A stretch of 42,474 nt of DNA from an uncultured Ruminococcus sp. (GTDB lineage Bacteria; Bacillota; Clostridia; Oscillospirales; Ruminococcaceae): the NCBI GenBank assembly GCA_947174365.1, contig CAMWIR010000008.1, forward strand, positions 1 through 42,474, in the 5' to 3' direction. A model generated the notes under the pieces. That model saw only the letters and a list, made by a program, of their open reading frames with translations, had not been told where the DNA came from and ran no database searches. How positions within the stretch are numbered: position 1 is the first letter of the stretch; each line of letters starts with the position of its first letter. Shown one piece after another: positions 8,391-17,745 of the stretch. The position numbers and the translations under genes were made by a program.

Positions 8391-8789
8391 ATGAGTTTAT
8401 TTGATTCCGCCGCCTTTACGCTGACAGAACAGGGACTTGACGCTGCCTGGTATAAACAGCAGGTGATAAATCATAATATTGCGAATGTCAGCACCCCCGA
8501 TTACAAGGCTAAGACGGTGAATTTCGGGTTAGTGCTTAAAGAGCGGGCAAAGTGCAAGTATCACGATCACACCGCCTGCCCCGATGACAGCACCAGGGAA
8601 AAGCAAAAGACCGATCCTATATGGGTGACGACTACTTATGAGACCAACACCAGGCAGATACTCAACGGCAACAATGTTGACATTGAAAAGGAAGCCAAGG
8701 AGCTATCGGACACCCAATATCAGTACAACACCATGATAGATTATCTGAACAGTCAGTACGCCATGATACGAATGGCGATAAACAAATAA
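8391..8789 (+). CDS. flgB: flagellar basal body rod protein FlgB
   Basis: 132 aa, normal for FlgB. It forms the proximal rod together with FlgC. The N-terminal rod motif NHNIANVSTPDYKA (about residues 23-37) is the ANVxTPxYK signature shared by rod and hook proteins, and the C-terminal coiled segment (YQYNTMIDYLNSQYAMIRMAI) completes the helical bundle. Two Cys and a CPDD stretch lie in the middle. First gene of the operon, with AAAGGAG 8-9 bases before ATG. flgC follows after 14 bp. Confidence 0.97.
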   Translation: MSLFDSAAFTLTEQGLDAAWYKQQVINHNIANVSTPDYKAKTVNFGLVLKERAKCKYHDHTACPDDSTREKQKTDPIWVTTTYETNTRQILNGNNVDIEKEAKELSDTQYQYNTMIDYLNSQYAMIRMAINK

Positions 8790-8803
8790 GGAGGCTATGA
8801 GGC

Positions 8804-9289
8804 ATGGCATTTCTTCCCTCTCTTGAAATAGGCTACTCGGGGCTTTCGGCTCAGAGGCTCAGGCAGGACATTATTAATCAGAACATTTCCAATCAGTATT
8901 CCTACAACACCTCCACGGGGCAGCCCTACTGCCGCCAGCTTACGGTGTTTACAGAGCAGAAGGATTTTGCGGGGATACTCAATAAGTACACCACGAGGTA
9001 TGAATCCACTCATCACAGGGGCGTTTACTATCGGGCAAATCTCGACAAGTGGCGCAATGCGGGAGTTACGGTGGCGGCGGTCATTGACGACGACGCTCCC
9101 TTTATCCCGGTTTACGACCCGGATAATCCACTTGCTGATGAAGACGGTTATGTATATCATTCAAATGTGGACAACACCAAGGAACAGATCGACCTTATGG
9201 CGACCCAGCGCGCTTACGAGGCCAATGTTTCCGCTATCAATGCGGTCAAGGCCATGATGAGCAAGGCTATGGAACTTAAAGGCTCGTGA
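8804..9289 (+). CDS. flgC: flagellar basal body rod protein FlgC
   Basis: 161 aa, slightly longer than most FlgC. N-terminal GYSGLSAQRLRQDIINQNIS corresponds to the conserved rod motif; here it reads QNISNQYSYNT rather than the usual ANxxT form. The C-terminus HSNVDNTKEQIDLMATQRAY is the classic FlgC signature of the terminal helix (VDxxxEMxxMxxAxRxYEAN). AAGGAGG lies a few bases before the start. It builds the proximal rod with FlgB, FlgF and FlgG. Confidence 0.96.
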   Translation: MAFLPSLEIGYSGLSAQRLRQDIINQNISNQYSYNTSTGQPYCRQLTVFTEQKDFAGILNKYTTRYESTHHRGVYYRANLDKWRNAGVTVAAVIDDDAPFIPVYDPDNPLADEDGYVYHSNVDNTKEQIDLMATQRAYEANVSAINAVKAMMSKAMELKGS

Positions 9290-9352
9290 TCGGCGGTACG
9301 GCTGCTGTGCAAGCACAGCCAATCAATCTTGAAATAAAGGAGTTCGGTTTAA

Positions 9353-9667
9353 ATGTACATAGTTCCTATCAGCTCGTCCATTCAGCCCCTTAACATTCTT
9401 TCCCAGAATGAAATGGCTGCTGCGGGCGATGACAGAGGGATAAAGGGTCCTACCTTTGCGGATGTTTTCAGAGAGATCATGGGCGACATGGAGGACACGC
9501 AGCAGGTACTGAATGAGGACGCTGCGCAGCTTGTTATGGGCGGCATTGACGATCTTCACACTATTTACAATCACATTACTAAGGCGCAGGTCGCTGTGGA
9601 GACTTTTGTGGCAGTGAAAAACGCCTGCCAGCAAAGCTACGATCAGATCCTCCAGATCTCCATGTAA
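9353..9667 (+). CDS. fliE: flagellar hook-basal body protein FliE
   Basis: 104 aa, normal for FliE, the adaptor joining the MS ring to the rod. The C-terminal half (AQLVMGGIDDLHTIYNHITK, then VETFVAVKNACQQSYDQIL) fits the FliE helical pattern. RBS AAAGGAG upstream. Position between flgC and fliF is conserved across Firmicutes. A perfect hairpin follows the stop. Confidence 0.95.
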   Translation: MYIVPISSSIQPLNILSQNEMAAAGDDRGIKGPTFADVFREIMGDMEDTQQVLNEDAAQLVMGGIDDLHTIYNHITKAQVAVETFVAVKNACQQSYDQILQISM

Positions 9668-9668
9668 T

Positions 9669-9686
9669 ATGTCAGCAAGCTGACAT
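9669..9686 (+). repeat. perfect hairpin after fliE
   Basis: ATGTCAGC-AA-GCTGACAT, an 8-bp perfect stem with a 2-base gap, starting just after the fliE stop. No T-run follows, so it is more likely an mRNA end-stabilising or processing element than a terminator. A weaker GTGGC/GCCAC hairpin follows. The remaining gap to fliF (to 9940) has no gene. Confidence 0.6.
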
Positions 9687-9884
9687 GCGGTGGCGCCGCG
9701 GCCACTCGTTGGGAATGTTTGAGCCATTCGTTTTGGTTGTGGCTCGGCAATGTTTATGCCTTGCGGGTTTTGACTGCATTTCGGAGCATGTTTGCTATGG
9801 TGATCTTGTATAGTTTTATCGAGTATTTAGAGCAGGGTCGGAAATGAGGCGGCTTGGCAGCTTATCTGGTCGGCGGGAGCAAAC

Positions 9885-9919
9885 TCCTGCCTCTTGCCTC
9901 TAAACCTCTTGCTTCTAAT
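9885..9919 (+). repeat. pyrimidine heptad repeats upstream of fliF
   Basis: CTCCTGCCTCTTGCCTCTAA followed by CCTCTTGCTTCTAA: 7-base periodic TTGCCTC-like units ending about 20 bases before the fliF start. The spurious upstream ORF start of fliF in the track reads through this repeat. Confidence 0.7.
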
Positions 9920-9940
9920 AGGAAAGGGCTAATACACGGA

Positions 9941-11587
9941 ATGAATGAAAGAGTGCAGAAGACTGTAACTGTAGTCAAAGAGTTCTGGTCTTCAAAAGAT
10001 AAGAAAACTAAGGGGCTGCTGATCGGCGGCTTGGCGGCGGTGCTTATTGTTGCCATTGTGGCGGTGATACTGCTTAACCGCAAGGATTATGTTGTGCTTT
10101 ACGAAAACCTCGAAAATACCGAGGCGGCGGAGATAGTGGCGCTTATTGAGGACGCAGGCTATGAATGCACCCTGAAGGGCGGTACGATTACCGTTCCCGA
10201 GGGGACGGAAAACGCTATAGCCATGAGCCTTGCGCTTCAGAAATATCCCCGTTCGCAGCTGAACTACCCCACTTACACGGAGAATGTGGGAATGTTCACT
10301 ACCGAGTCGGAGTCTCTGGAATATGAGCAGATCGCCTTGCAGGAGCGCCTGAGTTCTATAATAGCTTCCATGACAGATGTTCGGGACGCGGAGGTCACAC
10401 TGTTTAACCCGCCTCTCAAGAACACGGTCATTGAAGTGAACAAGAGGCTTCCCTCGGCGGCGGCTACGATATATCTCCGTGACGGGGTGGAGCTTACCAA
10501 CGAGCAGATCGAGGGTATTACATATCTTATTGCAAATTCTTCGGGAGTGGCTGCGGATAACGTTTCCCTGGTCGACGGCAACGGCGTTCCACTGGTGCCG
10601 AAGGATATCCCTGTTGATGAGATAGCTGAGGAGATACGCAGGCTGCGTTTTAAAAATGAACTGGAAAATCAGATAAATGCCAAGATAAGAGATCTGCTGG
10701 TGCGGGCTTACGGCGAGGAGGGTTTCTCGTCAGCTGTAAACATGGTGCTGAACTTTGATACAAAGGTTTATGAGGACACGGTATACACCCCCTCCACCAA
10801 TGATGAGCGAGGTATGCTCCAGCACACCGACGCTTCCCAGGCTTCGGGCTATGCCACAGCCCAGGGCGGCATTGTGGGCGTTGAGGTAAATGCGGATGAT
10901 ACATATCCTACGGGAGATACCGCAGGCAACGGGCAATGGACGGAAAACTCCGTTTCCAACACATATCTTGTAAACACCTACAAGGAGCAGGTGGAAAAGG
11001 CGGGGTATGTTATTGACGGGCTTTCCATTTCGGTGGTTATTTACACGGATTACCTTCCGGACGTTACCAGGCAGGATCTGGTGGAGCTGGTGGGAAATGC
11101 GGCTACTGTAAATCCCGAGCTTTTCAACGAGGTCGTTTCGGTTATCAGCCTTAATCCCTTTAATCCCGATGTTGCGGCGGATTCGGAGGCTATTCTCTTC
11201 GGGCTTACTCTCGATCAGCTTATTCTGCTGGGCGCAATACTGCTTGCTATACTTATTATACTTATCATTGTGCTGGCTTCTATCAGCTCGAGGAACAAGA
11301 AGCGCAGGAGAAGCTTCGAGAAGACCCTGCTCGAACAGCACGCTCTTCCCGAGGGCGAGACTTTGGTGGAGGATTTCTTCACTATCGGCGATCAGAGCTT
11401 TACCCCTGCGGAGATGCCAAGTCTTTTGGCGGAAAACGAAGTGGAGACCAAGGAGCAGGTCATCAGAAGAGAGCTGGCGGACTTTGCAAAGAACAGCCCC
11501 GAGATCGTGGCGCAGCTGCTGCGTAACTGGATAAAGGGCGACGAGGACGCTGTACACGTTCCCGAAAAGAGCGCACAGCATTCATGA
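9941..11587 (+). CDS. fliF: flagellar MS-ring protein FliF
   Basis: 548 aa from the ATG at 9941 (MNERVQKTVT). The track start at 9854 would translate the intergenic heptad repeat and is rejected. One membrane segment at about residues 28-44 (LLIGGLAAVLIVAIVAVILL), a YscJ/FliF domain after it (YVVLYENLENTEAAEIV), the FliF C-domain, a second membrane segment near residue 455, and an acidic C-terminal tail (about 520-548) that in the family binds FliG. The RBS is weak (CACGGA), so expression may depend on the leader. It forms the membrane ring that nucleates the basal body and houses the export gate. Confidence 0.96.
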   Translation: MNERVQKTVTVVKEFWSSKDKKTKGLLIGGLAAVLIVAIVAVILLNRKDYVVLYENLENTEAAEIVALIEDAGYECTLKGGTITVPEGTENAIAMSLALQKYPRSQLNYPTYTENVGMFTTESESLEYEQIALQERLSSIIASMTDVRDAEVTLFNPPLKNTVIEVNKRLPSAAATIYLRDGVELTNEQIEGITYLIANSSGVAADNVSLVDGNGVPLVPKDIPVDEIAEEIRRLRFKNELENQINAKIRDLLVRAYGEEGFSSAVNMVLNFDTKVYEDTVYTPSTNDERGMLQHTDASQASGYATAQGGIVGVEVNADDTYPTGDTAGNGQWTENSVSNTYLVNTYKEQVEKAGYVIDGLSISVVIYTDYLPDVTRQDLVELVGNAATVNPELFNEVVSVISLNPFNPDVAADSEAILFGLTLDQLILLGAILLAILIILIIVLASISSRNKKRRRSFEKTLLEQHALPEGETLVEDFFTIGDQSFTPAEMPSLLAENEVETKEQVIRRELADFAKNSPEIVAQLLRNWIKGDEDAVHVPEKSAQHS

Positions 11588-11689
11588 TAAAATGATAAAA
11601 GGGCAAAGGCATTGGCGGGACAGTGTTTCTCGCTTCCCGACAATGCCGCTACGATTTGTCGATAATATGAGGTCGGTAGGTTTTGTAAA

Positions 11690-11761
11690 GCAAGAGCCCG
11701 GAAAATAGCGGTCAACAGCAAATATTTTCCTGCATCCTGCTTCTTGCCTCTTGCCTCTGAT
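11690..11761 (+). repeat. heptad repeat pair between fliF and fliG
   Basis: A short purine piece AAAGCAAGAG (about 11688-11697) and a longer pyrimidine run CCTGCTTCTTGCCTCTTGCC (from 11736) lie in the fliF-fliG gap; the pyrimidine run ends about 20 bases before the fliG start. Confidence 0.65.
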
Positions 11762-11779
11762 AGCGGAGAGGATCAAATT

Positions 11780-12790
11780 ATGAGTGATTTACTGGAGCTT
11801 TCTTCCAAGCAGAAAGCGGCGGTGGTGATTGCCGCTCTTGGGGCGGAGAATGCGGCTTTTGTTTACAAGTATTTCTCCAATGACGAGGTGGAGAGCCTTA
11901 CCTTTGACGTTTCCAGTCTGCCCTATCTTGATGTGCAGACGGTGGACGGGGTCTTGGGAGAATTTTATGAGCTTTGCCTGACGCAGAAGGTAATTACCGA
12001 CGGCGGTGTGGAATATGCCCGGGATGTACTTACCAAGGCCTTCGGCGAGGAGGCAGCGGCAAGACTTATGGAGAAGATCAACCGCTCCATGCAGTCGAAA
12101 GCCTTCGACTTTATCAGAAAATCCGACTACAAAAATCTGCTGGCTATTGTGCAGAACGAGTACCCTCAGACCATTGCCCTTATACTTTCCTATGCAAACT
12201 CAGAGCAGGCTTCGGCTGTGCTCAGCGAGCTGCCTAAGGAAAAGCGGGTAGAGGTCATCGAGAGAATTGCCAAGATGGATTCCGCTTCGCCCGACACGGT
12301 AAAGACGGTGGAGGCGACTCTCGAAAGAAAGTTTGCTTCCGTTGTTTCCATGGACACCACAGAGGTGGGCGGTATCAATACCGTTGCCGACATTCTCAAC
12401 AAGGTCGACCGCGCTACGGAGAAATACATCTTTGATGAACTCACTGTGCGCGATCCTGCGCTGGTTGACGAGATCAAGAAAAAGATGTTCGTATTCGAGG
12501 ATATTCTCGGACTCGATTCCATGTCCATTCAGAGATTCATCAGAGAGTGCGACACCAAGGATCTGTCGGTGGCTATCAAAGGCTCCAACGAAGATGTGGC
12601 GGCTGTGCTTTATGCAAATATGCCCAAGAGAATGCAGGACACCATTCAGCAGGAGATCGAATACCTGCATAATATCCGTATGCGTGATGTTGAGGAGGCT
12701 CAGCAGCGCATCGTAGGCATTATCCGTCACCTGGAGGAAGAGGGCGAGCTTGTTATCGGCAAGGGCGGAGAGGATGAAATAATTGCTTAA
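11780..12790 (+). CDS. fliG: flagellar motor switch protein FliG
   Basis: 336 aa from the ATG at 11780 (MSDLLELSSKQK), which has GGAGAGG upstream; the track start at 11744 lies in the heptad repeat. N-domain binds FliF (KQKAAVVIAALGAENAAFVY); middle domain has the NEYPQTIALILS signature (EHPQ in most), which contacts FliM; the KKKMFVFEDILGLD motif marks the C-terminal half, and the C-terminal charged torque helix contacts MotA. It converts stator force to rotation. fliH overlaps its last 8 bp. Confidence 0.97.
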   Translation: MSDLLELSSKQKAAVVIAALGAENAAFVYKYFSNDEVESLTFDVSSLPYLDVQTVDGVLGEFYELCLTQKVITDGGVEYARDVLTKAFGEEAAARLMEKINRSMQSKAFDFIRKSDYKNLLAIVQNEYPQTIALILSYANSEQASAVLSELPKEKRVEVIERIAKMDSASPDTVKTVEATLERKFASVVSMDTTEVGGINTVADILNKVDRATEKYIFDELTVRDPALVDEIKKKMFVFEDILGLDSMSIQRFIRECDTKDLSVAIKGSNEDVAAVLYANMPKRMQDTIQQEIEYLHNIRMRDVEEAQQRIVGIIRHLEEEGELVIGKGGEDEIIA

Positions 12791-13700
12791 AATTGTTAAA
12801 TCCAAGGTTTACAACTTTGACAATACAAAGCCTGTTGCACTGGGCGCTCCGAAACCTGCTCCGAAGCCGAAAAAAAAGGAGTCCGAGGAAGAGGCAGAGC
12901 CGAGGATTTCTCCGGAGGAGCTGGAGAGGATCCGTGAGGAGGAGCGGCGGAAGAAAGCCGAGGAGGACGCAAGGCGATTCAACGAGGCAGTTGCCGGTCG
13001 GTGCAATGAGATAATCAAAAGCCGCAAGGCGCAGATGGACGCAGAGTACAACCGATTGGTGGAATCGGGCACGTCCAATGCGGAGAGGATCATTGAGGAC
13101 GCCAAGGCAAAGTCCCGCTCAATTTTTGAGGCAACCGACGAGGAATGCGCTCATTTAAAGGAAAAAGCCCGAATGGAGGGCTTTGAGGCGGGGTTTGAGG
13201 TAGGCAAGGCGGAGGCTGTGAGAGAATGCCAGAAATATCTGGACGCAGCTGCGGGGCTTATCAATGAGATAAACGCCAAGAAAGAGGCTTACTATGTAGC
13301 CAACGAGGTGGAATTGCAGGAAACGGTCATGGACATGGTGAAAAAGATCACCATGGAAGAGCTGAAATGCGACCCGTCGGTGATCGACAGGATATGCAGG
13401 AACGCTGCAAAGAATTTCCGCAATTCCGATTACCTTAAAATTTCCCTGTGCAAAGGAGAGGCTTCAAAGGAGTTTGTTTCCGACAGGGAGTTTGTGCAGT
13501 CCCTTATCCCCTTTATTCCCGAAATTGAGGTGGAGGAGCTGGACAGAGAGGATACCCCTGCGGGCACTGTTGTTCTGGACAACGGCTCGGAGATAATTGA
13601 CGCTTCTATACCCACTCAGCTGGAATTTCTTAAAGAGATCATGAAAAGCTCCGGCGGCGGGGGAGATGAAGAGGTTGGGGGATTACCCGAAGAGGAGTAA
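12783..13700 (+). CDS. fliH: flagellar export ATPase regulator FliH
   Basis: 305 aa with a TTG start at 12783, overlapping the fliG stop. There is no in-frame ATG near the N-terminus, and GGAGAGG lies about 10 bases upstream, so TTG is credible. Long Glu/Lys/Arg-rich coiled coil (about residues 30-130, e.g. EELERIREEERRKKAEEDAR) followed by GFEAGFEVGKAEA, a GxxxG-like repeat typical of FliH, and a C-terminal domain with the V-type ATPase E-subunit fold. It holds FliI at the export gate. Confidence 0.92.
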   Translation: MLKIVKSKVYNFDNTKPVALGAPKPAPKPKKKESEEEAEPRISPEELERIREEERRKKAEEDARRFNEAVAGRCNEIIKSRKAQMDAEYNRLVESGTSNAERIIEDAKAKSRSIFEATDEECAHLKEKARMEGFEAGFEVGKAEAVRECQKYLDAAAGLINEINAKKEAYYVANEVELQETVMDMVKKITMEELKCDPSVIDRICRNAAKNFRNSDYLKISLCKGEASKEFVSDREFVQSLIPFIPEIEVEELDREDTPAGTVVLDNGSEIIDASIPTQLEFLKEIMKSSGGGGDEEVGGLPEEE

Positions 13701-13796
13701 CGCTTTTGGCAAGAGGAAATGCGGCGCTGTATTACTGTGCGGCTGCGTTGTTTCTGTAATTCGATCCAATAAATTGTAATCGGAGATTGTTTTTAT

Positions 13797-15104
13797 ATGG
13801 ATTTTCCGGCTATAAGAAACGCTGTCAGGACGGCGGAGCTGTACCGCAGTCAGGGCAAGATAGAAAAAATTATCGGTACGACCATTGAGGCCAGCGGCCC
13901 TGTGTGCAACATAGGGGACGTATGCCGCATATATAAAGAGGGCAGAGGCGGCGATTTTATCTATGCCGAGGCTGTGGGCTTCCGCCACGGGACGGTAATG
14001 CTTATGCCCTACACCGACATTGAGGGCATTGGCCCGGGGTCGGTGGTGGACAACACGGGCGACAAGCTTAAAGTAGGCGTTGGCGAATGCCTTATCGGGC
14101 GTATCATCAACGCTGTGGGCGAGCCTCTGGACGGCGGCGCGCCCATAAGGACAACGGAAAGCTATTCCATAGCGGGCGAGCCTGTGAACCCCCTTACACG
14201 CCCTGCTATTCATGATATAATCCCCTTTGGAGTGAAGGCCATTGACGGGCTTCTGACCATTGGCAGGGGGCAGCGTATGGGCATTTTTGCAGGCTCGGGC
14301 GTTGGTAAGTCCACACTTCTGGGAATGATAGCCCGTGAGGTGGAGGCGGACATCAATGTTATTGCGCTGGTGGGAGAGCGTGGCAGAGAGGTATTGGAAT
14401 TCATTCAGCGTGACCTGGGACCGAAGGGTATGGCAAGGTCGGTTCTGGTGGTGGCGACCTCCGATCAGCCCTCCATGATGAGAAACAAGTGCCCCATGAC
14501 CGCCACTGCCATTGCGGAATATTTCAAGGACAAGGGCAAGAATGTGCTGCTGATGATGGATTCTCTTACGAGATACGCTATGGCGCAGCGTGAAATTGGT
14601 TTGGCAACGGGAGAAGCGCCCATTGCAAGAGGCTACACGCCCTCCATATACACCGCCATGCCAAAGCTCCTGGAGCGGGCGGGAAATTTCGAGAATGGCT
14701 CTATTACGGGAGTTTACACTGTTCTTGTAGAGGGCGATGACACCAACGAGCCTATTTCCGATACGGTAAGAGGTATCATTGACGGGCATATTATCCTTTC
14801 CCGAAAGGTGGCGGCGAGGAATCATTATCCTGCCATTGAGGTGCTTGACTCGGTTTCCCGTTTGATGTCGGAAATTGCGCCGAAGGATCAGAAGGACGCT
14901 GCGGCGAAGATGAGGAATCTTTTATCCACATATTATGCCAATGCCGACCTTGTTTCCATAGGCGCTTACAAAAAGGGCACGAATCATGCTCTTGACGAGG
15001 CCTTGAAGAAGATCGACAAGATAAACGCATTTTTGCAGCAGGCAACGGATGAGGCTTACTCCTTTGAGGACACGGTGAAGATGATGAAAGCGGCGGTAAG
15101 CTGA
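13797..15104 (+). CDS. fliI: flagellar export ATPase FliI
   Basis: 435 aa, normal length. F1-like ATPase driving type III export of rod, hook and filament subunits. Walker A GSGVGKST at residues 166-173; Walker B within NVLLMMDSLTRYAMAQREIG; the EAPIARGYTPSIY segment is typical. C-terminal helical domain ends TDEAYSFEDTVKMMKAA. GGAG lies about 12 bases before ATG. Placed between fliH and fliJ as usual. Confidence 0.97.
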   Translation: MDFPAIRNAVRTAELYRSQGKIEKIIGTTIEASGPVCNIGDVCRIYKEGRGGDFIYAEAVGFRHGTVMLMPYTDIEGIGPGSVVDNTGDKLKVGVGECLIGRIINAVGEPLDGGAPIRTTESYSIAGEPVNPLTRPAIHDIIPFGVKAIDGLLTIGRGQRMGIFAGSGVGKSTLLGMIAREVEADINVIALVGERGREVLEFIQRDLGPKGMARSVLVVATSDQPSMMRNKCPMTATAIAEYFKDKGKNVLLMMDSLTRYAMAQREIGLATGEAPIARGYTPSIYTAMPKLLERAGNFENGSITGVYTVLVEGDDTNEPISDTVRGIIDGHIILSRKVAARNHYPAIEVLDSVSRLMSEIAPKDQKDAAAKMRNLLSTYYANADLVSIGAYKKGTNHALDEALKKIDKINAFLQQATDEAYSFEDTVKMMKAAVS

Positions 15105-15218
15105 AAGTTGTTGACCTGTTGAATTTGGGCGTGCAAAAGTGCAGGAAAAAATGTTATCCGAAACAAGATTTATATAGACCAACAAATAAATTATTAATTT
15201 AATTTTGAGGTGGTTCCA

Positions 15219-15680
15219 ATGAAGAAATTCAAGTTTACTCTTGATAAACTGCTTGATTACAAGGGGCAGATACTGGACAGGGAGAAAAACGACCTGGCGG
15301 CGCTGAATGTGGAGAGGGCTGAGGCTCTTGAGCTGAAAGCGGGGCTGGAGGCGGAGCTGCGGCGTAATCAGGATGAGTTCAACCGCAAGGCTGCCGAGGG
15401 CATTTCTCCTATGGATATGCTGGTTTTTACCAATTACCACAATGTTCTGCGGACTCGCATAGAGGACACTCAAAAGGAAATAGAGGCGCTGGAGGAAAAG
15501 ATAGCCAAGCAGCTGAATGTGGTGACCGAGGCTTCCAAAGAGGTAAAGAGTCTGGAGAAGCTGGAGGAAAAGCAGCTGGAGGATTATCGTTTTAAGGTGC
15601 AGAAGTCTGAGGAAAGCTTCATTGAGGAATATGTCAATGGGGCGGCGGTAAGGGCAAGCCTTGCGTCCATTAACGGTTAA
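15219..15680 (+). CDS. fliJ: flagellar export chaperone FliJ
   Basis: 153 aa from the ATG at 15219 (MKKFKFTLDKLLDYK); GAGGTGG lies upstream and overlaps the track's GTG start at 15210. Almost entirely charged coiled coil, with the KFxFxLxxLLxYK N-terminus diagnostic for FliJ. It inserts into the FliI ring and cycles chaperones. Sequence is otherwise poorly conserved in the family; position after fliI confirms it. Confidence 0.93.
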   Translation: MKKFKFTLDKLLDYKGQILDREKNDLAALNVERAEALELKAGLEAELRRNQDEFNRKAAEGISPMDMLVFTNYHNVLRTRIEDTQKEIEALEEKIAKQLNVVTEASKEVKSLEKLEEKQLEDYRFKVQKSEESFIEEYVNGAAVRASLASING

Positions 15681-15855
15681 GGGGCTGCCGGCGCGGGACT
15701 TTTGCTGTACTGTTGGCGAGAAAACGGCGGGGGATAATTTTTGGTCAAAACGCTTTTTCTGCGGTATTTCGATTTGCGGAAAGGGCGGTTGACATAAATA
15801 TCAAGCAGCCTTGCTGTCAAGCGGTATTGGCTGTGCGGAAAGGAGGGTGAAGAAG

Positions 15856-17745
15856 ATGAGCGAGTTTTTGAATTTGCAGGCGGCTTTGGGGCAGACGTCG
15901 GTCTTGTCGGGGCTTAGCGGTGCGAATGCACGGGGCGTGAGCGGCGACGGAGGATTTGGCGCTGTGCTTGGAGCTGTTATGGCGGATTCAATGGGCGGCG
16001 TGTCGGCTGCGGATATTTCCGCCGGCGTTAATGCAGATGTTTCACGGGCAGACGGTTTAGCTGACGGCAATGCCAATGTCGGCGAAGATGTTTCCGAGGA
16101 CACGGCTGCGGCAGCTTTAGAGGCGGATAATGCTGCTAAGGCTTTGGCTGAGCTGTACGGCGCTTTGGGCGGCTTGGAAGGTTCTAACGGGGAATTGCCC
16201 GATGTGATGTTTACTTCCGAGGGCGCAAAGGCATTTATTTCGGTGTTGGAGCGGTATATTTCCCAAGGGAATGTTCCCCCGAAAGATATAGAGGAGCTTT
16301 GGAAAGATGTTTCGGCAGATGAGAAGGACGCTTATGCGGATATCCTCGGTGCTATCGCGCTGGGAAGCGTGGTGCTGCCCGATGAGAATGCCGAGATGTT
16401 CGAGGTAAGCTCCGAGGATGTGCTTGGGTTTGTGCTCAAAGAGGCAGGCAAACTGGCCATGAGGCCTGCGGCTTCAAGGAAGTCCGACAAGGACGAGGAA
16501 GAGGCTGCGTCTTACATAATGTCGGTATTTATTGCTCCAAGCTTTTCGGTGAACACGGAAACGGAGAACGCCGGTGCGGCAATTGCCGAGGGCGATCTTA
16601 CAAGCGCTGTTCGGGGCGATCTGTCCCTTGCGGCAGACGAGGTTGTCGAAGCGGTACAGCATACAACCGAGAATATTCCTGAGGCTGATAATGGCATTTC
16701 TGCCGATGAAAACGCAGGCACGGTAAGCACATTTACTATGAGCGAGCTTGGCGAGGCGATAGCCGAGAGGGTGTTTGAAGCAGATCCCGCTTATGCCGAT
16801 GAACTGGAAAAATTCTGCGGCGAATTTGCAAGTGAACTGAAAGCGGAGGTCGCTAAGGATATGGCGAATGCCGAAAGAGCTTTTGCGGCTGCTCCCGAGG
16901 ATATCGGCAGGCAAGCTTTTATGGCAAGAGTTTCCGCTCCTGTGCATGAAGCGTCCGTTGCTCGGGTTGAGGCGGTTTTGAGGCAGAATGCGGCTGAAAA
17001 TATTGAGGCGGCTGAGATGTCGGATGCCGTGATCGGCGGGACAGCAAGAGGTGAGTCCGAGGTTTCCGTGACAAATGCGGAAAATGACAATATTTCCGAT
17101 AATGCTATCGGCGGGACTATCCCGGAGGACGACAAAAATGTCGGCATGAATGCTTTTGAGGGCGCTGTACAGGCTGCGCAGAATGCGGCAGTGCAAGGCT
17201 CGCGGGTATTTGAGACGGAGGAAGCTGCCTATGCCGAGGATGTTCCTGTAAGTCCTGCGGACACCGAGGAGATCGCAAGGCGCATTTCCGAGAATATTTC
17301 AAAGGGCAGAAATGAGAGCATTATTTTGCGGCTCGATCCCGAGGATCTGGGTGAGATAAAGGTCACTGTAAGCAGAAAGGCGGGAGAGACGGTGGTTGCT
17401 TTTGAGGCGCACAAGAGCGAATCCGCACAGCTTATAGGAGACAGAGCTGCGGCGCTGGCTGAATCTCTTGCGGCTAAGGGTATTGCGGTCAGAGAAATTT
17501 CCGTTACCGATATGAGCAGCAACAGCAGCGGCGGCAATGCGAGAAACAGCGGCGAGTTTTACGGCGGCAACCGTCATGCGAATACCGACGGCAGTGCAAA
17601 CGGCAGCGCCAATAACGGCGCAGACGGCAATGCTTCGGGAAACGGCTACAGCAGGCATTATTACTTTGAAGAGCCGGAGGAGACCCCTGCGGCGGACGAA
17701 AGCTACTATTATAACAAGGAGGCGGATTTATGGCTCAGGGTATGA
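15856..17745 (+). CDS. fliK: flagellar hook-length control protein FliK
   Basis: 629 aa from the ATG at 15856 (MSEFLNLQAALG), with AGGAGG about 9 bases upstream; the track start at 15811 is in the leader. The long N-terminal part is acidic and Ala/Glu/Val-rich low complexity, as expected of the ruler. The C-terminal Flg_hook domain (about residues 490-570) carries RNESIILRLDPEDLGEIKVTV, the family hallmark. A Gly/Asn/Ser-rich tail follows. It is longer than many FliK proteins. It sets hook length and switches the export gate through FlhB. Overlaps flgD by 16 bp. Confidence 0.94.
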   Translation: MSEFLNLQAALGQTSVLSGLSGANARGVSGDGGFGAVLGAVMADSMGGVSAADISAGVNADVSRADGLADGNANVGEDVSEDTAAAALEADNAAKALAELYGALGGLEGSNGELPDVMFTSEGAKAFISVLERYISQGNVPPKDIEELWKDVSADEKDAYADILGAIALGSVVLPDENAEMFEVSSEDVLGFVLKEAGKLAMRPAASRKSDKDEEEAASYIMSVFIAPSFSVNTETENAGAAIAEGDLTSAVRGDLSLAADEVVEAVQHTTENIPEADNGISADENAGTVSTFTMSELGEAIAERVFEADPAYADELEKFCGEFASELKAEVAKDMANAERAFAAAPEDIGRQAFMARVSAPVHEASVARVEAVLRQNAAENIEAAEMSDAVIGGTARGESEVSVTNAENDNISDNAIGGTIPEDDKNVGMNAFEGAVQAAQNAAVQGSRVFETEEAAYAEDVPVSPADTEEIARRISENISKGRNESIILRLDPEDLGEIKVTVSRKAGETVVAFEAHKSESAQLIGDRAAALAESLAAKGIAVREISVTDMSSNSSGGNARNSGEFYGGNRHANTDGSANGSANNGADGNASGNGYSRHYYFEEPEETPAADESYYYNKEADLWLRV